Shown here: in pieces, positions 26,147 to 32,510 of the stretch
Position numbering within the stretch: the stretch's first letter is position 1
How the letters are laid out: the number at the start of each line of letters is the position of its first letter
DNA from: an uncultured Chitinophagaceae bacterium
GTDB taxonomy: Bacteria; Bacteroidota; Bacteroidia; Chitinophagales; Chitinophagaceae
Direction: 5' to 3'
Assembly (NCBI GenBank): GCA_936908745.1
Contig: CAKZFX010000013.1
Location: forward strand, 186,001-250,000
DNA: 64,000 bases
Notes under the pieces: model-generated
What the model saw: only the letters and a program-made list of their open reading frames with translations
The model's database searches: none
What the model was told of the DNA's origin: nothing
Translations under genes and position numbers: made by a program

Positions 26147-26198
26147 AGGAAGGCGGGAGAAAGCAGTTTACTATTCCCGGATTATTATTATTTTTAAG

Positions 26199-27080
26199 AT
26201 GATGATAAAATCATTGTTCATATTTTTTCTTTTTCTATCGCCTTTGATTGTGCCGGGACAGGACCGCCCGGTGCTTTCCACAAAAACAATTGATTCATTA
26301 CATCAAACGATCAGGGAATATGAGGAAAGAAATATTGGAGATACAATGCCTGATTATGCTTCATTCAGATACCGTAGTATAGGTGATTGTTACTTGGAAC
26401 TGAATGATAGCACCCAGGCACTTGCTTATTACAGGCTAGCCTTAACAACAGGTGAGTTTGATTATGGAATGATGAAACGGAGGTCTTTGGGTGAGTTAGG
26501 TGCTTGTTTTCAGAAAAAAGGTCAGTATGATTCAATATTATATTATTACAATATAATAGAAAGGTCAAAAGTTCGCAGGGTTGGTTGCGGAAATACTGTA
26601 CGATATGTTATGCCTGAGTATAAATATTGGTTGATGGTAGGGCTTAATGGTGTGGGTATGATTGATTCGGCTGTCAAGGTATTTATGCCTTATGCTTTCA
26701 ATGAATGGACAAATAATGACGGATCGGAAATTTCAACTGCCCATTTATTTGAAAACGATTACCATTGTAAGATGGCTCATTTTATAGGTATTCTTGAAAA
26801 GAAATACTCCAGCTCCCGTATATATGAGGATGTACTGAAATTGCCCGATAGCAATAATTTTAAGGTTTTAAAGAATGAAAAAGATGGCTCTTGCTATTAC
26901 GAGTTTGGCTTCCGGCTTGTGTTAGGCGATCATAGCCATTTTTTGTATGGGTGGGTTGAGAACTGCCCGGCCTATGAATCGAAAAAAGAAGATTCAAATG
27001 ACACTTATTCCGATGTTCTTTCTGCTGAATTAAAAAAATCATTTATCTATCGTTATTATACAGAAAGAACATTCCTGTAA
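26199..27080 (+). CDS. Secreted TPR-like protein of unknown function
   Basis: A 293-residue exported protein with a strongly hydrophobic signal (IKSLFIFFLFLSPLIVPGQ). Residues about 55-125 resemble two tetratricopeptide-type helix pairs: YRSIGDCYLELNDSTQALAYYRLAL and LGELGACFQKKGQYDSILYYYNI (key residues G8, Y/A20 and aromatic positions). The C-terminal half is not recognised. Base composition is noticeably more AT-rich than the flanking genes, which may mean a young or accessory gene. It is divergent from mutS with only 66 bp between the starts. Start codons ATGATG at 26199/26202 are equivalent. Confidence 0.6.
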   Translation: MMIKSLFIFFLFLSPLIVPGQDRPVLSTKTIDSLHQTIREYEERNIGDTMPDYASFRYRSIGDCYLELNDSTQALAYYRLALTTGEFDYGMMKRRSLGELGACFQKKGQYDSILYYYNIIERSKVRRVGCGNTVRYVMPEYKYWLMVGLNGVGMIDSAVKVFMPYAFNEWTNNDGSEISTAHLFENDYHCKMAHFIGILEKKYSSSRIYEDVLKLPDSNNFKVLKNEKDGSCYYEFGFRLVLGDHSHFLYGWVENCPAYESKKEDSNDTYSDVLSAELKKSFIYRYYTERTFL

Positions 27081-27163
27081 AGGAATTTCACGCACTTGTT
27101 AAATAATTCCAAACTACTTGTGTAACTCTTTTCCTCCCTGCATCTATCAGGAAATTATATGCC

Positions 27164-28882
27164 ATGAAGCAATTATTCCTGCTGATGGGACTGATCAGCT
27201 ATGTAGTTCCCTATGCCCAAGCCCAATCAAATACTGATACCGTACGAGTGGACGCCACGATGAATAATGCCACCGTTTATTTTGGTTACGGCGCAGAACT
27301 GACCCATGCTTCCAAAATAAAAGTGGACGCCAATACAAAGATCATTGTTGTCAATAACCTCAGTACACAGATAGATGCCAATAGTTTGCAGATCAGTGTG
27401 CCGGAAGATGTGGCGTTGCTATCCCAGCGTTATGCTATTTTTTATCCAAAGCCTGCACCTGTGGCCAAATTAAAAGAAGTGGAACGTATGGAAGACAGCA
27501 TCACGCTGTTGCAAAAAGAGATTGGCCGTATTGACAACCTCATCGTGATCGACCAGGAGATATTGACCAAGACAGGTGTGTTGATCGAAACAACGATCAG
27601 CACCAGCGGTAATAAAACGGTGACCAGTGATGAAGTATTGAAGCTGCTGGAGTATTACAATGCAAAGATTGAAAAGTCAAAGACCAATATTTATAATCAT
27701 CGCCAGAATATCAATGCGCAAAACCAAAAGATAGCGGATATCCGAAATCGTATTGCAGAAATCAATACGGTGACGCCGGTACAAAAAAAGCCGTATGGAC
27801 AAGTGTTCCTGCAAGTGATCTGCCGCAAAGCAGCCGAAATTCCGGTTGATCTTTCTTATTATACCGCCAATGCAGGATGGACCGCCATATATGATGTGCG
27901 TGTCAATTCAAAAACCAATAAAGTGAAGATGATCTATAAAGCCTCATTGACACAAACCACAGGCGTGGACTGGAAGAAAGCAAAACTGACGTTGAGCACC
28001 GGTACACCCAATTTTGGTGTGACTGCCCCTGTTTTGTCTCCCTGGTATTTGCAATTGTATGTGCCCGGTCTTTATACCGACCTGCAAAGACGTGCGGCCG
28101 TGGGCAATGCGCAACGCAACGTGGTGCAATCATACAGGAATGATAAAGCATTGCAGGAAGAAGTGGTGGTGACGGCGCAGGGATTGGAAAGACAGAAGAA
28201 AGAATTGGGATATAGTGTCAGTACGATAGACCCCAGCAACCTGCAACAATATACCACGCTGAACGAAGGTCAACTGAATACCAATTTTGAAATTGACCTG
28301 CCCTATGATATTGACAGCGATGGACAGTTGCACAGTGTGACGATCAAAGAACAGGAGATTAATTGCATATTAAAGAATTATGCCGTGCCAAGAGTGGACA
28401 AAGATGCCTACCTGCTGGCGGAAGTGGCTGATTGGCAAAATTTGGACCTGTTGCCCGGTGATGCCAATATTATAATGGATGATACCTATATCGGCCGCTC
28501 CACTATTGATCCGAACACAACAGCCGACACCCTGAACCTTTCACTGGGCCGTGATAAACGTATTTCTGTAAAACGTTCGGTGGTGAAAGAACAAAGCAGC
28601 CTGAAAACAAGCGGTAAGGAAAGCAAACAAATCTTTACGTACGAACTGATCGTGAAGAATAATAAGCTGACGGATGTGAATTTGTTGCTGAAAGACCAGT
28701 ACCCGTTGAGCAATATCAAAGAAGTAACGGTGAGTCTTGACGAAGAAGGTGGTGCGATGGTGAATGCAGAAACCGGGGTATTGACCTGGAAAGTGGACCT
28801 GAAACCGGGCGAAAGCAAGAAACTGCGGTTCAGCTATACGGTGAAGTATCCGAAGGACCAGAAGATCGTGAATTTAAAATAG
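27164..28882 (+). CDS. DUF4139 (MuiA-family) exported protein
   Basis: A 572-residue exported protein of the mucoidy-inhibitor-A-like family. It has a signal peptide (1-20, ending VPYAQAQ) and an N-terminal DUF4140 beta domain (about 25-110, VDATMNNATVYFGYGAELTH). A coiled-coil stretch follows (about 100-205), then the DUF4139 domain from LSYYTANAGWTAIYDVRV to the C-terminus. Function is unknown. Oddly, residues 332-352 read like the TonB-plug start of SusC-type receptors (EEVVVTAQGLERQKKELGYS). No transporter is nearby. A strong terminator follows. Confidence 0.85.
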   Translation: MKQLFLLMGLISYVVPYAQAQSNTDTVRVDATMNNATVYFGYGAELTHASKIKVDANTKIIVVNNLSTQIDANSLQISVPEDVALLSQRYAIFYPKPAPVAKLKEVERMEDSITLLQKEIGRIDNLIVIDQEILTKTGVLIETTISTSGNKTVTSDEVLKLLEYYNAKIEKSKTNIYNHRQNINAQNQKIADIRNRIAEINTVTPVQKKPYGQVFLQVICRKAAEIPVDLSYYTANAGWTAIYDVRVNSKTNKVKMIYKASLTQTTGVDWKKAKLTLSTGTPNFGVTAPVLSPWYLQLYVPGLYTDLQRRAAVGNAQRNVVQSYRNDKALQEEVVVTAQGLERQKKELGYSVSTIDPSNLQQYTTLNEGQLNTNFEIDLPYDIDSDGQLHSVTIKEQEINCILKNYAVPRVDKDAYLLAEVADWQNLDLLPGDANIIMDDTYIGRSTIDPNTTADTLNLSLGRDKRISVKRSVVKEQSSLKTSGKESKQIFTYELIVKNNKLTDVNLLLKDQYPLSNIKEVTVSLDEEGGAMVNAETGVLTWKVDLKPGESKKLRFSYTVKYPKDQKIVNLK

Positions 28883-28908
28883 TTTCTCGTTTATTTAATC
28901 GGAAGGTT

Positions 28909-28948
28909 AAAGGTTAGTAAGGCGAAAGTCTTATTAACCTTTTTTATT
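28909..28948 (+). terminator. Terminator after DUF4139 gene
   Basis: AAAGGTTAGTAAG (28909-28921) pairs with CTTATTAACCTTT (28930-28942), one G-T wobble, followed by TTT and ATTT. Confidence 0.85.
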
Positions 28949-28969
28949 TACCACATACCTGCCAATCCG

Positions 28970-28977
28970 TAATTTTG
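28970..28977 (+). promoter_or_regulatory. -7 box abutting trmH-like start
   Basis: TAATTTTG, exact TAnnTTTG, five bases before the ATG at 28983. The predicted leader is about 2 nt. Confidence 0.5.
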
Positions 28978-28982
28978 CGCCC

Positions 28983-29522
28983 ATGCGAAAATTGAGTATG
29001 GATGAGCTGGGCCGCAAGTCGGTGGATGAGTTCAGGCAGTCGGAAAAGTTGCCGATCATCCTTGTGCTGGAGAATATCCGCAGCGCTTATAATGTGGGCA
29101 GTGTATTCCGCACATCCGATGCTTTTTTGATTGAAGCCATTTATATCACGGGCTATTCTGCCAAACCGCCGCATAAAGAAGTAAAGAAAACAGCCCTTGG
29201 CGCTGAAGAGACCGTTAACTGGAAACATTTTGCCAATGCCGCCGAAGCGATTGCAGCGTTGCGGGAAATGGGCTATAATGTATATGCCGCCGAACAGGCC
29301 GAAGGCAGTTATAAATTAAATGCGATCGGGTTTGAACCGGAAGAAAAGATCGCTGTTGTATTGGGCAATGAAGTGACAGGAGTGGAGCAAACAACTATTG
29401 CTTTATGCGATGGCTGTTTGGAAATTCCGCAGCTGGGTATGAAGCATTCATTGAATATTGCAACGGCAGCAGGTGTGGTGTTGTGGGAACTGGTAAGACA
29501 GCGGATAAAAAACCACGATTAA
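28983..29522 (+). CDS. TrmH/SpoU-family RNA 2'-O-methyltransferase
   Basis: A 179-residue SPOUT-fold methyltransferase that adds a 2'-O-methyl group to tRNA or rRNA. The three family motifs are present: NIRSAYNVGSVFRTSDA (about 36-52), VVLGNEVTGV (about 131-140) and IPQLGMKHSLNIATAAGVVL (about 149-168, forming the trefoil knot). It has no N-terminal substrate-binding domain, so it is a minimal SPOUT enzyme. The RNA target cannot be assigned. The last residues NHD and the stop are encoded by a dispersed intergenic repeat (29513-29529). ubiA follows 25 bp downstream. Confidence 0.9.
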   Translation: MRKLSMDELGRKSVDEFRQSEKLPIILVLENIRSAYNVGSVFRTSDAFLIEAIYITGYSAKPPHKEVKKTALGAEETVNWKHFANAAEAIAALREMGYNVYAAEQAEGSYKLNAIGFEPEEKIAVVLGNEVTGVEQTTIALCDGCLEIPQLGMKHSLNIATAAGVVLWELVRQRIKNHD

Positions 29523-29529
29523 CAGGATT
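29513..29529. repeat. CCACGATTAACAGGATT dispersed repeat overlapping a stop codon
   Basis: This copy covers the last two codons and stop of the SPOUT methyltransferase gene. It is nearly the reverse complement of 9553-9569 and shares a core with 1945-1961. Confidence 0.6.
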
Positions 29530-29547
29530 AAAAAGGATGAAGAGAAA

Positions 29548-30552
29548 ATGAGCACCGTAAAAAACTATTTAAGCCTAATAAAATTCTCGCATACCATTTT
29601 TGCAATGCCTTTTGCATTGATTGGATTTTGTTTAGGGTTATTGCATACAGATTATAATTTGTTTATTGATGCATGGAAGAATATCAATGGGGGTTATCAA
29701 TGGAATCTAAATCGTTCCATAAGATGGGATGAAAGCGAAGAATTCGCTGCTGATTCCTTAATGGGCAAAATAGTATGGGGGGATCAATCTGCCCTCTGGC
29801 TTTCACTTCAGTATTTATTGTTAGTTGTTCTCTGTATGATTTTTGCCCGCAGCGCCGCCATGGCGTTCAACCGTTATCTCGACCGTAATATTGATGCTAA
29901 GAACCCACGGACAGCAGTGCGTGAAATCCCCAAAGGAATTATATCGGCCAATAATGCACTGGCGTTTACCATTGTCTCCTGTGTCTTGTTTATCGCCACT
30001 ACTTTTTTTATCAACCGTATTTGCTTTTACCTTTCGCCGGTAGCATTGCTCATCGTACTGGGATATAGTTATACCAAACGTTTTACACCGTTGTGTCACC
30101 TTGTATTAGGATTGGGATTGAGCCTTGCGCCTATCGGCGCTTATCTGGCGGTGACGGGTGTGTTTGCCTTATTGCCGATCCTTTTCTCCATCGCTGTTAT
30201 CTGCTGGGTAAGTGGCTTTGATATCATTTATGCGTTGCAGGATGAGGAGTTTGATAAGTCACAACAACTCTATTCTATCCCGGCATGGCTGGGCAAAGTG
30301 AAAGCATTGCGTGTGTCGGAGTTTTTACACTTGTTAAGTGCGGCAGCCGTTGTGTATGCCGGTTTTTACGGAAGTTTTGGCTGGTTGTATTGGATCGGCG
30401 TGGCTGTGTTTATGGGTATGTTGGTGTACCAGCATTCAATTGTAAAACCCAACGATCTGCGCAAAGTGAATATAGCTTTTATGACGGCCAACGGTATTGC
30501 TTCGGTTGTTTTCGCCATCTTTGTGATCGCTGATTTGTTTATCAAGTCGTGA
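29548..30552 (+). CDS. UbiA-family prenyltransferase
   Basis: A 334-residue integral membrane prenyltransferase. The first Asp-rich motif is NRYLDRNIDAKNPRT (about 109-123) and the second is DIIYALQDEEFDKSQ (about 224-238), both needed for Mg-diphosphate binding. About eight to nine transmembrane helices are visible. It most resembles UbiA-like enzymes that prenylate 4-hydroxybenzoate or, in futalosine-pathway organisms, naphthoate (MqnP-type). mqnE at 61 kb supports a menaquinone role, but that is inference. An unusual polar insertion of about 50 residues (about 32-85) separates helices 1 and 2. Confidence 0.85.
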   Translation: MSTVKNYLSLIKFSHTIFAMPFALIGFCLGLLHTDYNLFIDAWKNINGGYQWNLNRSIRWDESEEFAADSLMGKIVWGDQSALWLSLQYLLLVVLCMIFARSAAMAFNRYLDRNIDAKNPRTAVREIPKGIISANNALAFTIVSCVLFIATTFFINRICFYLSPVALLIVLGYSYTKRFTPLCHLVLGLGLSLAPIGAYLAVTGVFALLPILFSIAVICWVSGFDIIYALQDEEFDKSQQLYSIPAWLGKVKALRVSEFLHLLSAAAVVYAGFYGSFGWLYWIGVAVFMGMLVYQHSIVKPNDLRKVNIAFMTANGIASVVFAIFVIADLFIKS

Positions 30553-30608
30553 GTAGTGAGTTGTGAATGATTTTCGATTTTTCATTTTCGCATTTCGATT
30601 TTGTATTT

Positions 30609-31022
30609 ATGCCCCGGATTATCTCAATAGATTATGGTCTCAAGCGCACCGGCCTTGCCGTTACTGATCCTTTGCAGATCATTGCCACGGGATTGACGAC
30701 TGTTGAATCCAGGCAACTCATTCCTTTTCTCAAAGATTATTTTCTCAAAGAAACGGTGGAGAAAATAATTATCGGCTGGCCCACGAATTGGGACGATTCG
30801 GCCACGCATGCCACGCCGCTGGTGGAGAAATGTATCAAAGAGCTGCAAAAGAATTTTCCCAACATGCCTATCCAGAAAGTGGATGAACGCTATACCTCTA
30901 AAATGGCCAAAGACGCCATGCTGGAAATGGGGTTGAAAAAGATGGAACGCCGTAATAAAGCCCTTGTGGACGAGATCGCCGCCACTATCATGCTGCAGGA
31001 ATACCTGAGAACCAATGGCTAA
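30609..31022 (+). CDS. ruvX: Pre-16S rRNA nuclease / YqgF (RuvX)
   Basis: A 137-residue YqgF-family RNase H-fold nuclease, implicated in 16S rRNA 5'-end maturation and earlier proposed as a Holliday-junction resolvase. Landmarks are IISIDYGLKRTGLAVTD (about 4-20, catalytic Asp), IIGWPTN (about 54-60), and DERYTSKMAKDAM with the conserved Asp near 96. I chose ATG 30609 because the family begins MxRIxxIDYG; the in-frame upstream ATG at 30567 adds a non-conserved Phe-rich tail coded by intergenic repeat text. It is followed by def at 83 bp. Confidence 0.93.
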   Translation: MPRIISIDYGLKRTGLAVTDPLQIIATGLTTVESRQLIPFLKDYFLKETVEKIIIGWPTNWDDSATHATPLVEKCIKELQKNFPNMPIQKVDERYTSKMAKDAMLEMGLKKMERRNKALVDEIAATIMLQEYLRTNG

Positions 31023-31105
31023 ATGCCGGTAGGTTGGTAACGCCCGATGGATTAAATTTGCCGCTGAATTAGTCTGTTAACTTATTAACGTATAAACTTT
31101 TAAGC

Positions 31106-31687
31106 TTGATTCTCCCCATTGTTGCCTACGGACACCCGGTTTTACGGAAAGTGGCTGCTGATATAACGCCTGATTATCCCAATTTGGAAAAGTTCATTGA
31201 TGATATGTGGGAAACCATGTATGCCAGCAATGGAGTAGGATTGGCTGCGCCACAGGTGAATAAAGACATCCGTGTGTTCGTGGTAGACACGGAACAGATG
31301 TTTGCGAACATGGAGGGTGATGAGAAAAATGAATTCCCGGATGGCCCGGGTATCAAACAGGTATTTATCAATGCACATATTGAAGAACTGGATGGCGAAG
31401 ACTGGTCTTATAATGAAGGCTGCCTGAGTATTCCTAAAATACGTGAAGATATCTATCGTCCTGAGTCTGTTACGCTTCGTTTCCAGGACCAGCAATTCAA
31501 CGAGCATACAAAAACCTTTAACGGCCTTTCTGCAAGAGTGATCCTTCATGAGTATGATCACATAGAAGGTAAATTATTTATTGACTATTTATCGCCGTTG
31601 AAACGCAAACTGATGAAAGGCAAGCTCAACGACATCACGAAAGGCAAAATAAAGGTTGACTACAAGATGCAGTTTTTTGCGGGCTGA
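31106..31687 (+). CDS. def: Peptide deformylase
   Basis: Def removes the formyl group from nascent proteins. The three motifs are present: GVGLAAPQV (about 46-54), EGCLSIP (about 109-115, metal Cys) and HEYDHIEG (about 152-159, HExxH). At 193 residues it is the Bacteroidota length, with an acidic insertion around 75-90. The start is TTG at 31106; an in-frame stop lies upstream with no ATG between, and the protein must begin MILPIVAYGHPVLR. It closes the trmH-ubiA-ruvX-def run. Confidence 0.95.
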   Translation: MILPIVAYGHPVLRKVAADITPDYPNLEKFIDDMWETMYASNGVGLAAPQVNKDIRVFVVDTEQMFANMEGDEKNEFPDGPGIKQVFINAHIEELDGEDWSYNEGCLSIPKIREDIYRPESVTLRFQDQQFNEHTKTFNGLSARVILHEYDHIEGKLFIDYLSPLKRKLMKGKLNDITKGKIKVDYKMQFFAG

Positions 31688-31701
31688 TGATTATTTTTTT
31701 G

Positions 31702-31727
31702 AAAATCCCTGTTTTTGCGGATTTTTA
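31702..31727 (+). terminator. Probable terminator after def
   Basis: AAAATCC (31702-31708) pairs with GGATTTT (31719-31725), ten-base loop, followed by TTATAT. The stem is short. Confidence 0.5.
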
Positions 31728-31743
31728 TATTACATATTTACTA

Positions 31744-31751
31744 TAGCTTTG
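31744..31751 (+). promoter_or_regulatory. -7 box upstream of secreted-protein cluster
   Basis: TAGCTTTG matches TAnnTTTG. It would give a leader of about 127 nt before the ATG at 31882. Confidence 0.4.
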
Positions 31752-31881
31752 TTTCAACCAACCAATTATAGAAAGGTCGTAGCCACCACGATCCTGATTC
31801 TATTATTAGCAACAGATTAAGGCTTTTTATTCAGTAGCAATTATTTAGTAGTTTATCCATTAACCATTAAACCCAATTGCT

Positions 31882-32457
31882 ATGAGGTATTTTGTACTCT
31901 CATTGCTGGCAGTATTCCTTGCCTTATCGTTCTGCCATGCACAGGTTCCATCCCAGAACCCTTACAATGGGATAACTCCCGCAGTTTTTAACACAGCAGG
32001 CGGCACTTATGACAATCCTTCATCGTACTACCGGTATGAGTGGAGTTTTGGCGAATTGGTGCTTGTTGATGCTATGGCTCCCAACGACAGCTCCGTATTG
32101 CTGACACAAGGTGTATTACAACCTTGTACGGACAAAGGGCCTTCCGCACAAACTGTTATCTGGGAGTCATTTGATTACAAGATTTTCCCTAACCCAACAC
32201 AGGGAAAATTTGAGCTTGACTTTTTTGTAAACACACCGGGCCGCATGAGTCTCCAGTTGATCGACAACCAGGGCAGGGTGCTGGAAAAGCGCAATTATCA
32301 TTATGATGGCTGCTGCCGTATCGAATATTTCGATATCAGCAAATATCCTGATGGCCTGTATTTCATTGTGGCTGACCTGAAACCTGATAAACCAAGAGAA
32401 CATGATGGTATTATCGTGGTGCGCCGCAGTGGATTAAAAGTCATCAAAATGAAATAA
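31882..32457 (+). CDS. Exported protein with type IX-like C-terminal sorting domain
   Basis: A 191-residue exported protein. The signal peptide is about residues 1-20 (ending LSFCHAQ). A short middle part precedes a C-terminal beta domain that starts IFPNPTQGKFELDFFVNTPG at about 96 and includes LQLIDNQGRVLEKRNY and ISKYPDGLYFIVA, the usual type A sorting-domain pattern of type IX secretion. Unlike the usual domain it has an extra tail of about 20 residues ending RRSGLKVIKMK. The passenger is almost absent, so it may be a small surface partner of the next gene (54-bp gap). Confidence 0.75.
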   Translation: MRYFVLSLLAVFLALSFCHAQVPSQNPYNGITPAVFNTAGGTYDNPSSYYRYEWSFGELVLVDAMAPNDSSVLLTQGVLQPCTDKGPSAQTVIWESFDYKIFPNPTQGKFELDFFVNTPGRMSLQLIDNQGRVLEKRNYHYDGCCRIEYFDISKYPDGLYFIVADLKPDKPREHDGIIVVRRSGLKVIKMK

Positions 32458-32510
32458 CGGTGTTTCTCCAACTAATTAAGCTTTAAACTAAACTTTACAA
32501 CCTTAGAATT

